Positions 17,318-26,100 of a stretch of DNA of 64,000 nt are shown here, in pieces; the first letter of the stretch is position 1; every line of letters starts with the position of its first letter. The translations under genes were made by a program, and so were the position numbers. This DNA comes from Tateyamaria omphalii (GTDB lineage Bacteria > Pseudomonadota > Alphaproteobacteria > Rhodobacterales > Rhodobacteraceae), in the NCBI RefSeq assembly GCF_001969365.1, contig NZ_CP019312.1, positions 1,922,001 through 1,986,000 on the forward strand, in the 5' to 3' direction. A model generated the notes under the pieces. That model did not search any database. It was not told where the DNA came from and saw only the letters and a list, made by a program, of their open reading frames with translations.

Positions 17318-17392
17318 GGCCCGTTCGTCTATCGGTTAGGACGCCAGGTTTTCAACCTGGAAAGAGGGGTTCGATTCCCCTACGGGCTGCCA
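17318..17392 (+). tRNA. tRNA-Glu (TTC anticodon)
   Basis: A full cloverleaf is present: acceptor GGCCCGT/ACGGGCT, anticodon stem CCAGG/CCTGG with loop TTTTCAA, T-arm AGGGG TTCGATT CCCCT, discriminator G and encoded CCA. The anticodon is TTC. It stands alone between recJ and the diguanylate cyclase. Confidence 0.95.
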
Positions 17393-17597
17393 TCCATCCC
17401 CAATAGCGCCAATTTGCCCCAACTGCGTTTGGGCCGCATTATGTCTGTCAAAACAGTCTTTGCGTCGGCGTACGAGCTTCGGCCAATCCCTACTTTGAAG
17501 GTCCGGTGGGATCGCAGCGCGCGCGCAGGCCGTTGTCGTGGGCGACGCGAAGCAGACGGCTTCTCTGCCTGCTTTCACACGTCAGGGCGATCCCCCA

Positions 17598-18635
17598 TCA
17601 GGCCTCACGCTCCACATCGCGTCCCATCGGCGGCACGAGGTTTTGGGTTCTGCCGCGCAGAGCGGGCGTGTAACTGGTCTGTTGACCACGCCCACCGTTT
17701 TTCGAGGCATAAAGCGCCACGTCGGCGTCATCCATGACCTCAGCCACAGTCTGCTCGGACACGGGATCATAAATGGCCGATCCAATGCTGGCCGAGATTT
17801 TGCACACCTCGCCCTGAAACGGAATGGGCCGTGACAGCCTCTCGATGATCCTGCGGCCAATCCCCTCCATCGCTTCGCCGCTCTTGGCATGCGGCAGGAT
17901 GATCACGAACTCGTCTCCCCCCACACGCGCAACCGTATCGCTGTCGCGGGTTTCTTCGACCATCACGCGGGCCACCGTCTGCAACACGTGATCACCGGCG
18001 GCATGACCCAGCGTGTCATTCACTGCCTTGAACCAATCAAGGTCAATCTGCATCAGGCCAAACCGCGTGCCCCAATCCACATGGCGCGCCACAACATGAT
18101 CCATGGCCCGCCGGTTTTTGAGCCCCGTCAACGTGTCGGTGAACGCCTGTTCTTCGGCTGCAATCATCGCCCCTTGCAGGCGCAGGTTCAGCTTGCGCGA
18201 GGCTTCCATCGCAGCCGATTTCGCCTCCACCAGATAGAGCATCTCGATGGTCAGGTCCGTCGCGGCGAAATCGGCACTGGTCAGCGCATAGTCCGACACC
18301 GCATCCACCACCGAAATGCCAAATGACAGGTTCACGATGCTTTGCCCCTCGCTCAGGCCGGGCACCAGCAACCCCTTGACCTCGGTCTTGGGGGCGTCGC
18401 GCAATTGCAGGTGCAACTTGGTGCCCGCGGCGGCCCGCAGCGCGTCCATCGTGGTGATCGCGCGCGGGCGCTTGAGGTCGAAAATCTCAAGAAAGCGGCG
18501 GCCCACCATTTTCGCGTCCGGCCGCAGTTTTTGCAGCGTGGCTCCCACATGCACGACATGTCCGGTGGGCCCGAGGATCACGTGCATCGGACACAGAACA
18601 TCCAATGCCTGCATGAGTGCATCCTGTTGCTTCAT
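17598..18635 (-). CDS. Diguanylate cyclase with H-NOX-associated sensor domain
   Basis: The 345-residue protein has an N-terminal PAS-like HNOBA domain (about 1-130), a short helix (MEASRKLNLRLQGAMIAAEE) and a GGDEF domain. The active site RVGGDEFVIILP is intact and the product-inhibition site RxxD (RDSD) sits five residues before it, so feedback-inhibited c-di-GMP synthesis is predicted. Its ATG overlaps the stop of the H-NOX gene by 4 bp, so the two are cotranscribed and probably form a sensor/effector pair. No EAL domain is present. Confidence 0.85.
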   Translation of the reverse strand: MKQQDALMQALDVLCPMHVILGPTGHVVHVGATLQKLRPDAKMVGRRFLEIFDLKRPRAITTMDALRAAAGTKLHLQLRDAPKTEVKGLLVPGLSEGQSIVNLSFGISVVDAVSDYALTSADFAATDLTIEMLYLVEAKSAAMEASRKLNLRLQGAMIAAEEQAFTDTLTGLKNRRAMDHVVARHVDWGTRFGLMQIDLDWFKAVNDTLGHAAGDHVLQTVARVMVEETRDSDTVARVGGDEFVIILPHAKSGEAMEGIGRRIIERLSRPIPFQGEVCKISASIGSAIYDPVSEQTVAEVMDDADVALYASKNGGRGQQTSYTPALRGRTQNLVPPMGRDVEREA

Positions 18636-19219
18636 GACGCCCGCGCCCCCAGGTCAAAGGCGCGGCCGGCGGCAAACTCGGTTTCAACGAGCGTCACCGA
18701 AATCGTCTCGATCCCGTTTCCACTGCCCGTGTGCTCAAGCAAGGCGAGCGCGCCATAGTCATCCGCCATCGTGCGCAGAATGCCCATCATCACATGCCCG
18801 TATCCATCTATCGGGCTTTCACAGATCAGGCTGAAATGCGTCGGCGAGTGATCCCTCAACTCGATCCGCGGAAGGTTCAAATCGGACACGGCGAGCCGCG
18901 CGCGGTCCGGCAGATCATCGAGCGAGTGCAGGAATTCAACAAATGTCACACCGCCAAAACGCAACAGGCGCCGCAGCGCTTCGACATTCGGGTGGGAAAC
19001 CAGATATGTCCCCATGTCCTCCATCACGTCACTACGCGGACGGTTCAAGATGTTGCTGATCGCGTCCAGCAGTTTCGGTGTGATGTCATCGTCATAGATC
19101 AACATCGCTTCGAACTCGACAAAGTCCATATCCGCAAAGCGGGTCGCTTCGACCCATTTGTCGGCCCCGTAACTGTCCGTCACGAAACACTGAATTGCCC
19201 GATTGATCAGCCCATGCAT
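18632..19219 (-). CDS. H-NOX (heme NO-binding) family protein lacking the usual heme ligands
   Basis: The 195-residue protein aligns over its length with H-NOX domains (start MHGLINRAIQCFV). Comparison with the well-known Thermoanaerobacter H-NOX numbering, recalled from memory, gives an ungapped alignment with offset 2. It places Pro104 (in SLDDLPDRA) at the proximal His102, and Cys133-Glu-Ser135-Pro-Ile137 at the YxSxR motif. The heme ligand and two of three propionate-binding residues are therefore absent. His98 is the nearest alternative. The protein may bind heme differently, or not at all, while still regulating the downstream cyclase. The start was chosen at the family-typical MHG. Confidence 0.8.
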   Translation of the reverse strand: MHGLINRAIQCFVTDSYGADKWVEATRFADMDFVEFEAMLIYDDDITPKLLDAISNILNRPRSDVMEDMGTYLVSHPNVEALRRLLRFGGVTFVEFLHSLDDLPDRARLAVSDLNLPRIELRDHSPTHFSLICESPIDGYGHVMMGILRTMADDYGALALLEHTGSGNGIETISVTLVETEFAAGRAFDLGARAS

Positions 19220-19317
19220 GGCGCGACATTCCCGTTTCCTCGGAATGCATCCTGCCCGCACATCTCTGAATAATCCAATAACAGTTGCAATTTGACCTAT
19301 TATTGGACCCGTGCGGC

Positions 19318-20880
19318 TCAGAAATCGGTCGGCGCGCCGCCCTCGGATTTTCGCCGCGCCACGAAGTCCGCCAGCTCCTCGCGGATGGCGACGTCCATCG
19401 GCGGCGCCTCGAAGCTGTTGATGATGTCCTTGAACATCCTGTGCGCTCGTTCCGGGGTCCAGATGGCGCCCGCGGCCTCCCACCCTTCGTAGTTTTTCCA
19501 GTCGCTCAGGAAGGGCTGGTAAAAGGCCGTCGAATAGCGGTCCTGCGTGTGCTGAATGCCAAAGAAATGGCCGTCATTGCCCACCGACTTGATCGCGTCG
19601 AGGGCAATATCCTCGCCACTGGTCGCCGTCAGCGACGGATCCATATACCGCTGAATTTGCTGCAATATCTCGCAATCCATCACGAATTTTTCGGGGCTGG
19701 CGATCAGCCCGCCCTCAAGCCAGCCGGCGGCGTGATAGACCATGTTGCTGCCCGATTGCACCGCCGCCCACAGGCTGTTCGACGTCTCCCACATCGCCTG
19801 GCCATCCGGCACGTTGGCGGCGCACACACCAGAGGACCGCATCGGCAAGCCATAGAACCGCGCCAGCTGGCCCGTCATCTGCGTGGCGCGCATGTATTCC
19901 GGCGTGCCAAAGGCGGGTGCGCCCGACTTCATGTCGACGTTCGAGGTAAACGTGCCGATGGCACAGGGCGCACCGGGGGCCACGTATTGGAACAGGGCAA
20001 TGGCGCAGAGCGCCTCGGCAATGGATTGGGCGACAGCGCCAGCCATCGTCACCGGCGCCATCGCGCCCGCAAGGGTAAAGGGCGTGACCACCACAGCCTG
20101 CCCGCGCCGGACCAGACGCAGGCAGCCGTCGATCATCGGCTGATCGTGCTTCAGCGGCGAGGTGGAGTTGATGTTGGTGTACATCCGCGGCGTTGCTTCG
20201 AATTCCTCATGGGTCAGACCACTGGCGATGCGGACCATCTCCATCACGTCCTCGACACGCTCCTTGCCCAGCGAATAGGCGTGCATGACCTTGTCGGTCA
20301 GCGTCAGCTTGTCGAACAGCACGTCCAGATGGCGGACACTGGCGTGAAGATCGACCGGTTCGACAGGATACCCGCCCGCAAAGTGGATGCAGTTGAAATA
20401 CTGGGTCAGCTTCAACAGGTTCGCGCATTTCTCACGCGTGCCGGGCACCTTGGTCCCGATCTCCATATCCCAGTAATTCGGGGGCGAAGACACGTTGCCG
20501 AACAGAATATGCCCGCCGCCCACGGTCAGGGCGCGGTTGGGGTTGCGCGGGGTCAGCGTGAACTGCGAAGGGGCCTTGCCCACCATCTCCATGACAAAAT
20601 CGCGTCCCATGCGGACGATGTCACCGTCGATCTGGCACCCGGCCTCGCGCAGGATCTCGAGGGCCTCTTCGTTAAGGAACTGGACACCGATCTCTTCGAG
20701 GATGCGCATCGCACCGTCATGGATCGCCGCGACACCTTCGGGTGACAACGGCTCGATCGGGGCATCGGTGATGACGGGCGGGTTCCACGGCATCTGCTCG
20801 ATGACGGCCGCACCCCGCCGGGCCGCGGCCCCTGCCCGTCCGCCGCCGCGTGCTTTGCGCCGTGTCGCGATCTCTGCCAT
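19318..20880 (-). CDS. MttB-family (trimethylamine / glycine betaine-type) methyltransferase, non-pyrrolysine
   Basis: The 520-residue protein belongs to COG5598, corrinoid-dependent methyltransferases related to trimethylamine methyltransferase MttB. It shows VGGGHILFGNVSSPPN near the N-terminus and a long TIM-barrel core (STSPLKHDQPM, TPFTLAGAMAPVTMAGA). There is no in-frame TAG, so pyrrolysine is not used; such members include glycine betaine methyltransferases (MtgB), though other substrates are known. The start at 20880 (MAEIATRR) has GGGACAGCACC upstream. No corrinoid protein is adjacent. A link to the carnitine locus, which ends in glycine betaine, is attractive but only inferred. Confidence 0.85.
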   Translation of the reverse strand: MAEIATRRKARGGGRAGAAARRGAAVIEQMPWNPPVITDAPIEPLSPEGVAAIHDGAMRILEEIGVQFLNEEALEILREAGCQIDGDIVRMGRDFVMEMVGKAPSQFTLTPRNPNRALTVGGGHILFGNVSSPPNYWDMEIGTKVPGTREKCANLLKLTQYFNCIHFAGGYPVEPVDLHASVRHLDVLFDKLTLTDKVMHAYSLGKERVEDVMEMVRIASGLTHEEFEATPRMYTNINSTSPLKHDQPMIDGCLRLVRRGQAVVVTPFTLAGAMAPVTMAGAVAQSIAEALCAIALFQYVAPGAPCAIGTFTSNVDMKSGAPAFGTPEYMRATQMTGQLARFYGLPMRSSGVCAANVPDGQAMWETSNSLWAAVQSGSNMVYHAAGWLEGGLIASPEKFVMDCEILQQIQRYMDPSLTATSGEDIALDAIKSVGNDGHFFGIQHTQDRYSTAFYQPFLSDWKNYEGWEAAGAIWTPERAHRMFKDIINSFEAPPMDVAIREELADFVARRKSEGGAPTDF

Positions 20881-20995
20881 GGTGCTGTCCCCCGGTCTCT
20901 GTGCGACCCCAAGACACCGCAGGTGCCGCCCCCGCACCGTCCCATTTGCGACGATCCGTGTCGTTTTTTCCGAGAGGACGGGCGATTGTGACCGG

Positions 20996-21712
20996 TCAGA
21001 GGGCGGCGATGCCATCCAGCCAGCCGGGCAACCCGCCGATGTCGGGCAGGACAGCATCCGCCAACGGGGCCAAAACCTCGCGCGGGGCAAGGCCGGTCAA
21101 AACGGCAATGCTGCGCATCCCGGCGGCGCGGCCCGCCAGCAGGTCGTGGGTACTGTCACCGACCATCACGACCGCGTCGGGGCCCAGCCCGGTCTGTTCG
21201 CAAAACGCGACAAGCTGGCCGGGCCTCGGTTTGCCGCCATAGCCACTGTCGCTTCCGGCGATGAAATCAAAATACCGCTCGACCTGCGCCTCTTCCAGAT
21301 GCGCCCGCGCGGGCGCCTCCGCATCGTTGGTCGCAACACCCAGGGCCAGGCCACGCGCCCGCAACCCCGTCAGCAACGGGGCAAGCGGCACGGCCTCGGC
21401 CTGCGGGGCGCGCGCGGCCTCCTGATTCAATAGCGTCACCAGCGCGTCCCGCGACAGGTCCGGGAAATGGGGCGCAAGGTCCGTCGCAATCTCGGACGGG
21501 GTACCGGCGATCACGACAGAATCGCGCGCAAAACGGGCGCGCAACAGGTCGAAACCAATGGCAGCACCCGCACGTTCGGCACGCGCCTCATCGCCTTGGG
21601 CCGCGCGGCGCAGAAAGGCGGCGGCCCACGCCTCCCACGTGGTGGAAAAGTCAAACAGCGTGCCGTCCTTGTCAAAGATCACGCCGCGCACCGGCGCGGG
21701 TGGCGCAGTCAC
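20996..21712 (-). CDS. HAD-family hydrolase, phosphoglycolate phosphatase-like
   Basis: The protein of about 238 residues has the HAD motifs: FDKDGTLFDF (motif I nucleophile Asp), GVATNDA (motif II) and GDSTHDLLAGRAAGM (motif IV). The helical cap is of subclass IA. Phosphoglycolate or a similar small phosphate ester is a likely substrate. The GTG at 21712 is preferred to a TTG two codons earlier because it overlaps the stop of the upstream DUF3572 gene as GTGA, a normal translational coupling. It is the last gene of that pair. Confidence 0.8.
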   Translation of the reverse strand: MTAPPAPVRGVIFDKDGTLFDFSTTWEAWAAAFLRRAAQGDEARAERAGAAIGFDLLRARFARDSVVIAGTPSEIATDLAPHFPDLSRDALVTLLNQEAARAPQAEAVPLAPLLTGLRARGLALGVATNDAEAPARAHLEEAQVERYFDFIAGSDSGYGGKPRPGQLVAFCEQTGLGPDAVVMVGDSTHDLLAGRAAGMRSIAVLTGLAPREVLAPLADAVLPDIGGLPGWLDGIAAL

Positions 21713-21993
21713 GTCCAATGCACGTCCCCTCCGCCCGGCAGGGCCATGCGCGCGCGCATCGGTGCGTCATAGGGCAGACTGTGCGCATCACAGAATGCAG
21801 TCACCCAGGCATCATCCATCATGATGAAGTCCAAAAGCGCACCCAGAAAGCCGGAATCGCTCACACCGGCGCGCATATCAGCCTCGCTGGCACCGGTCGC
21901 ACCCAGAAAGACCGGCAACAACTCCTGGTTGCCCGCCATCCAGGCGATGGCCTGCAAACCCACGACTTCGGCGGATTCTTGCGAATGGGACAT
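21709..21993 (-). CDS. DUF3572 family protein
   Basis: The 94-residue protein matches DUF3572, a short alphaproteobacterial family: an N-terminal helix (VVGLQAIAWMAGNQELLPVFL), a GASEADMRAGV segment, and LLDFIMMDDAWVTAFC. No catalytic motif is visible and the function is unknown. The ATG at 21993 was chosen over the preceding GTG. It is coupled to the HAD hydrolase by a GTGA overlap and is divergent from the PleD-like gene at 22071. Confidence 0.75.
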   Translation of the reverse strand: MSHSQESAEVVGLQAIAWMAGNQELLPVFLGATGASEADMRAGVSDSGFLGALLDFIMMDDAWVTAFCDAHSLPYDAPMRARMALPGGGDVHWT

Positions 21994-22070
21994 CACGTTT
22001 GCGCCTTTGCAATCTGATGGAAACGCTTTGTTAACTTAATCAATCAACAACCTAACCTACGGCTTTTGTA

Positions 22071-23486
22071 ATGAATTGGAAACGCATCATGCACGGCAAG
22101 GTCCTTCTTATCGACCCGATTGCGACGAACCGCATCGTGCTGCGTGTCAAACTCGCCGCCTGCCACTACAACATGGCCCAGGCCGCATCGGTGGCCGAGG
22201 CAATGCAGGTGATGGGGCTTGAGACGCCGGACCTGATCCTGTGCGCGACAGACCTGCCAGATGGCGACCCGCTGCGGCTCTTGCGGCGGATGCGCAAGGC
22301 CGGGTTTTCCAACAAGGTGCCGGTCATCGCGCTCAGCGGATCGGACGACGATTCAGAGCGGTTGCGCCTTCTGGCGGGCGGTGTCGACGACGTCATGCAA
22401 AAACCAATCAACGATGCGCTGTTGCTGGCGCGCACACGCTCGATCATCCGGGCCTATGCCACCGCAAGTGAATGGACATTGCGCGAAGGGACATCGCGGG
22501 CCTTGGGCTTTGCCGAGGCGGCAACGGCCTTTGCGCCCGAACAGTCCGTGCGCATCATCGCGCGCGACATGGAACAGGCCGAGCCCTGGGCCGAGGCGCT
22601 GCGCACCCGGATGAGCGCGAGGATCACCTTTGCCCGCCCCGCCACCGCCGTCGCCGACCTGGAACCCGGCCAAGCGCCGGATGCGATGCTCCTGGTGGTC
22701 GGACCGAATGAGGAACCGCAGATGCTGCAACTGCTGGCCACCGTGCGCAGCCAGGCCAGCACGCGGCATTGCGCAATCCTCGCTGTCCTGGGATCCGAAC
22801 ACATGGCGCTTGGCGCCCAGATGCTGGACATGGGGGCCAATGACCTCATGCGCAACACGCGCACCGCAGATGAAATGGCGTTGCGGCTCGAGGCGCTGTT
22901 GAACCGCAAGCGGGTGACGGACGCGCTGCGCGACACTGTCAGATCCGGGATCGAGGCGGCGGTGATCGACCCGCTGACCGGACTGCACAACCGCCGCTAT
23001 GCCATGCCGCACCTTGCCCGCATTGCCGACCGGGCGGCGCGCACGGGCAAGCCCTATGCGGTCATGGTGGCCGATATGGACCACTTCAAACGGATCAACG
23101 ATACGCTGGGCCACGCCGCGGGCGACGCGGTGCTCGTCGAAACGGCGCGGCGGCTGCGGGAAAACCTGCGGGCGGTCGACCTGATTGCCCGGATCGGGGG
23201 CGAAGAGTTCCTGATTGTCCTGCCCGGCGCGGGCCTTTCGAATGCGCGCAAGGCGGCAAAGCGTCTGTGCGCCATGATCGAAGCCACGCCGTTTGACGTG
23301 CCGGATCAGGTCACGCAGGTGAAGGCGACGATGTCCATCGGGATGACGGTTGTCGATCCGACCCGCGGCACCAAGACGGCAGTGCACCACACGCCCGAAG
23401 CGCTGCTGGATCGCGCGGACAAGGCGCTTTACGGGGCCAAGGCCGAGGGGCGCAACCGGGTGACGCTGGACCGGTCCGCCGCCTGA
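22071..23486 (+). CDS. PleD-like diguanylate cyclase with degenerate receiver
   Basis: The 471-residue protein has the PleD layout: receiver 1 (about 10-130), a second receiver-like domain (about 160-290) and a C-terminal GGDEF domain. The cyclase site ARIGGEEFLIVLP is intact, with an RxxD I-site (RAVD) five residues before it. Receiver 1 is altered: where PleD has Asp53 in the context DLILLD, this protein reads DLILCA, so Ala59 replaces the phosphoacceptor. The acidic pair near the N-terminus is reduced to one Asp (VLLIDP). Asp61 is close but off register. Phosphorylation-independent activation is therefore likely. It is divergent from DUF3572. Confidence 0.88.
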   Translation: MNWKRIMHGKVLLIDPIATNRIVLRVKLAACHYNMAQAASVAEAMQVMGLETPDLILCATDLPDGDPLRLLRRMRKAGFSNKVPVIALSGSDDDSERLRLLAGGVDDVMQKPINDALLLARTRSIIRAYATASEWTLREGTSRALGFAEAATAFAPEQSVRIIARDMEQAEPWAEALRTRMSARITFARPATAVADLEPGQAPDAMLLVVGPNEEPQMLQLLATVRSQASTRHCAILAVLGSEHMALGAQMLDMGANDLMRNTRTADEMALRLEALLNRKRVTDALRDTVRSGIEAAVIDPLTGLHNRRYAMPHLARIADRAARTGKPYAVMVADMDHFKRINDTLGHAAGDAVLVETARRLRENLRAVDLIARIGGEEFLIVLPGAGLSNARKAAKRLCAMIEATPFDVPDQVTQVKATMSIGMTVVDPTRGTKTAVHHTPEALLDRADKALYGAKAEGRNRVTLDRSAA

Positions 23487-23493
23487 ACCCGGC

Positions 23494-23979
23494 TCAGTCT
23501 TTTCTGTCCGGCTTGCCCCGCCCCCCGCGGGCGGCCACGTCCGACACGCGCTGCGCATAGGCGCGGCGCTCTTCGACCGGCATCTCGGCCACGATGTCCA
23601 GCCATGCGCCCTGGGCCACAGCCTGAACATCGGCAACACCGCGCGACTGGCGCTGCAGGATCGCCTCGACGGCGGCGCGGTCAAACGGATCGGCCTCCAG
23701 CACCGCAACCATGTCACGATAGGCCGCGCGCCGCGCGCCGCGCCCAGGCAGGTCCGGATCATTGCGCACGGTGCCAAAGACGACGCGCCGCTGCTCGGAC
23801 GGCAACGCGATGACATAGGGCGTCGCATAGCCCATGCCCGGCCCCTTGCCGCCCAGCGGGCCGCCGCGTGTGACCAGACCACCAACCAGCCCGACCACCG
23901 CAAGGTTGAACGCCAGCGACGCCCCAAGCAGGATCTTCACCCACACGGGCACGCGCCGCGCGATCTCTGTGTCAGCCAT
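23494..23979 (-). CDS. Periplasmic heavy-metal-sensor-like (Spy/CnrR-type) protein
   Basis: The 161-residue protein has one N-terminal transmembrane helix (about 14-38) and a periplasmic helical domain with LPSEQRRVVFG and a repeated RR/AY pattern. This resembles the Spy/CpxP and CnrR-like periplasmic sensor family (LTxxQ-like motifs). It is the last gene of the EF-hand / sigma / anti-sigma operon and starts two bases after the anti-sigma stop. It may sense metal or envelope stress and relay it to the sigma factor. The convergent PleD-like gene stops only seven bases away. Confidence 0.65.
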   Translation of the reverse strand: MADTEIARRVPVWVKILLGASLAFNLAVVGLVGGLVTRGGPLGGKGPGMGYATPYVIALPSEQRRVVFGTVRNDPDLPGRGARRAAYRDMVAVLEADPFDRAAVEAILQRQSRGVADVQAVAQGAWLDIVAEMPVEERRAYAQRVSDVAARGGRGKPDRKD

Positions 23980-23981
23980 GC

Positions 23982-24359
23982 TCAGCCCTCCTCCAGCGCC
24001 CAGCCAAAGGCATCAATGCCAAGCTCCGCGTCGTAATATTCGCCATATCCCAATGTCCAGACCGCATCGACGCCCGTGGACTCCAGAGCGCCAAAACCGA
24101 TGACAAATCCGGTCACCGTTGCGGCCACAAGCCCGCCAACAGCGCCCCAGCCGCCGATGCCCTGCACCACCTGTCGCCACCAGGGGGACGCTGCGCGCAC
24201 GCCGCCCGGTGCAGGCAAATGGGCCTGCGCATCCGCCATGACCCGCGCCATCAGATCACCCGACGGATCGGGCACCGGCGCTGCGGCCAGATCATCAAGC
24301 ATCCGCGCGACGATCTTGTCCGGATCGGGCTCTTGGGATCGCTGGGTCATGTCCTTCAT
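23982..24359 (-). CDS. Putative membrane anti-sigma factor
   Basis: The 125-residue protein has a cytoplasmic N-terminal helix (DPDKIVARMLDDLAAAPVPDP), one transmembrane segment (about 70-92, GGWGAVGGLVAATVTGFVIGFG) and a short periplasmic tail. The N-terminal part is similar in position to that of anti-sigma factors, but lacks the HxxxCxxC zinc motif. Its ATG overlaps the stop of the ECF sigma gene by 4 bp, which supports the role. Proteins of this kind are often misnamed dihydroorotate dehydrogenase. Confidence 0.6.
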   Translation of the reverse strand: MKDMTQRSQEPDPDKIVARMLDDLAAAPVPDPSGDLMARVMADAQAHLPAPGGVRAASPWWRQVVQGIGGWGAVGGLVAATVTGFVIGFGALESTGVDAVWTLGYGEYYDAELGIDAFGWALEEG

Positions 24360-24961
24360 CCTTCATATCCAAGGGCGGCGACCCGCCCTTTCAACGCCTG
24401 CGCCAAGGCACGCTTGGCGCGCGCCGTCAGGCTTTCCACCGCCTCGACACTCACGTCCAGCGCGGCAGCAATCTCCGGGTTCGACGCGCCCTCAAAATGG
24501 CGCAGGGTCAGGGCGATACGCTGGCGCTCGGGCAAATCGGCGATGGCACCGCGCAGAGCGGCATGGCGCGCCGCCTCCTGCAGCTGCGCTTCGGCCCCGG
24601 GCCTCGGATCCTGCGGCTCGGCCACATCCTCAAGGGGGACACCCGCACGCGGGCGCTTGCGCAAGCGGTCGGTGCACAGATTGGACACCACGCGGTAAAG
24701 CCATGTCGACACAAGCGCTTCCCCCTCTCGCCACTCCGGCGCAATGCGCCACAGGCGCAACATCGCCTCCTGCACCACGTCCTCCGCCTCTGCCGCGTCG
24801 CCCAACATGCGGAACGCCTGCGCTTGGACCCGCGGCACAAGGCGCAGCGTCAACGCCCGCGCCGCCGCCGCATCACCATGCGCATAACGGGCAAGCAATG
24901 CTGCGTCATCCACATCTGCGCGGGCATCAAGCGGCATGGTCATCGTCTCGGCAACCTGCAT
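24356..24961 (-). CDS. ECF RNA polymerase sigma factor
   Basis: The 201-residue protein has sigma region 2 (EAEDVVQEAMLRLWRIAPEW, then STWLYRVVSNLCTDRLRKR) and region 4 (LPERQRIALTLRHFEGASNPEIAAALDVSVEAVES). It lacks region 3, so it is of the ECF type. The neighbouring membrane protein is its likely anti-sigma factor, and the EF-hand gene upstream may be its target. The signal is not visible from the sequence. Confidence 0.85.
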   Translation of the reverse strand: MQVAETMTMPLDARADVDDAALLARYAHGDAAAARALTLRLVPRVQAQAFRMLGDAAEAEDVVQEAMLRLWRIAPEWREGEALVSTWLYRVVSNLCTDRLRKRPRAGVPLEDVAEPQDPRPGAEAQLQEAARHAALRGAIADLPERQRIALTLRHFEGASNPEIAAALDVSVEAVESLTARAKRALAQALKGRVAALGYEG

Positions 24962-25000
24962 GGTCCCGCCCCCGCAAACAAGGGGCGGAACCCTTTGGCC

Positions 25001-25444
25001 CTAGTTATCGCGCTGCTTTGAACCGCGATTGCGGCCTTCGGCGCGGGCCTGCTCGAACTCTTCGGCCGAAATCCCACCACTGTTGTCGGCATCAAGCCGG
25101 TCGAACATCCGTGCAGGATTGCGGCGCGGGCTCTGCATCTCTGCCATCGACAGCCTGCCGTCCTCGTCGGCATCCATCCGCTCCATCAAGCGCTCCGAAC
25201 GGTCCTGCGCGCGCGCTTCGACCCGCGCCTGCAATTCGGCAAGCGACAGGAACCCGTCCCCGTCGGTATCGGCATCGGTAAAGCGGGCCTGCCCGGCGGC
25301 CTGCATCTCCTGCAGGGTCACCTCTCCGTTTCCATCCGCATCAAGCGTGGAAAAATCGGGACCACGATCACGGGCCATGGCCGAAAGCGTGGTGACGCCA
25401 ATGGCTGCGGCGGCGATGGCGGCAATAAATGTGCTGCGTTTCAT
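25001..25444 (-). CDS. Secreted EF-hand calcium-binding protein
   Basis: The 147-residue protein has a signal peptide (about 1-24, cleaved near SAMA) and four EF-hand loops: DADGNGEVTLQE, DTDGDGFLSLAE, DADEDGRLSMAE and DADNSGGISAEE. Each has the Asp/Asp/Asp/Glu pattern for Ca2+. It is the first gene of the run with the ECF sigma factor (39-base gap), so calcium or metal binding in the periplasm may be part of the same response. EF-hand proteins are frequent in marine Rhodobacterales. Confidence 0.8.
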   Translation of the reverse strand: MKRSTFIAAIAAAAIGVTTLSAMARDRGPDFSTLDADGNGEVTLQEMQAAGQARFTDADTDGDGFLSLAELQARVEARAQDRSERLMERMDADEDGRLSMAEMQSPRRNPARMFDRLDADNSGGISAEEFEQARAEGRNRGSKQRDN

Positions 25445-25662
25445 AGGTGTTTCTCCGTTTTTTTGCCTCTGAGCGGTCGGGGTGTTCCGCCGCTCTGTGC
25501 CTTTTCAAACGGGGGGGCTGATGGTTTCCGTCGCAAAAAATATCCGCCGGCCTGCACCGCGCCGGACGGAACGCGACATCGGGACGCAAGGACAGATTGC
25601 GGCATTCCGCTTTGTGCGCACGCAGGCCATGTTGCACCCACGCCTCAGAAAGGTTCCTCCCT

Positions 25663-26061
25663 ATGCAATCCGAGCAGACACGTCTTACCGACACGCCAGA
25701 CCGCTCCATGCGTCCTGCCTTGCTGCGCGGGTGGCGCCGCAAGTGCCCGCGCTGCGGCAACGGCCACCTGCTCAAAGGGTATCTGAAGCTTGCCGACACC
25801 TGCCCGGTCTGCAAACTGGACTACACCCACGCGCGCGCCGATGACGGCCCTGCCTATCTGACGATCCTGATCGTGGGCCACCTGATGGCGCCGCTCCTGC
25901 ACTTCGTGTTCGTGACCTGGCGTCCCGAACCGCTTGTGCTGTTCACCATTTTTGCGGTTGGCTGCGTCGGCCTGTCGCTTTACCTTTTGCCCCGGTTCAA
26001 GGGGGCCATTGTCGGTTTTCAGTGGGCGCGCGGCATGGGCGGCTTCGGCAGCGGCGGATAA
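25663..26061 (+). CDS. DUF983 family membrane protein
   Basis: The 132-residue protein has a zinc-ribbon-like N-terminus (CPRCGNGHLL and TCPVCKLDY, four Cys) and two transmembrane helices (about 60-80 and 85-106). It matches DUF983, whose function is not established. The start at 25663 (MQSEQTRL) was chosen because the family begins shortly before the Cys motif. It precedes the NUDIX gene by 39 bases in the same direction, so the two may form a unit. Confidence 0.75.
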   Translation: MQSEQTRLTDTPDRSMRPALLRGWRRKCPRCGNGHLLKGYLKLADTCPVCKLDYTHARADDGPAYLTILIVGHLMAPLLHFVFVTWRPEPLVLFTIFAVGCVGLSLYLLPRFKGAIVGFQWARGMGGFGSGG

Positions 26062-26100
26062 ACCCGACGCCCCGGACGGCAAGCGGCCACAAGGGGTAAC

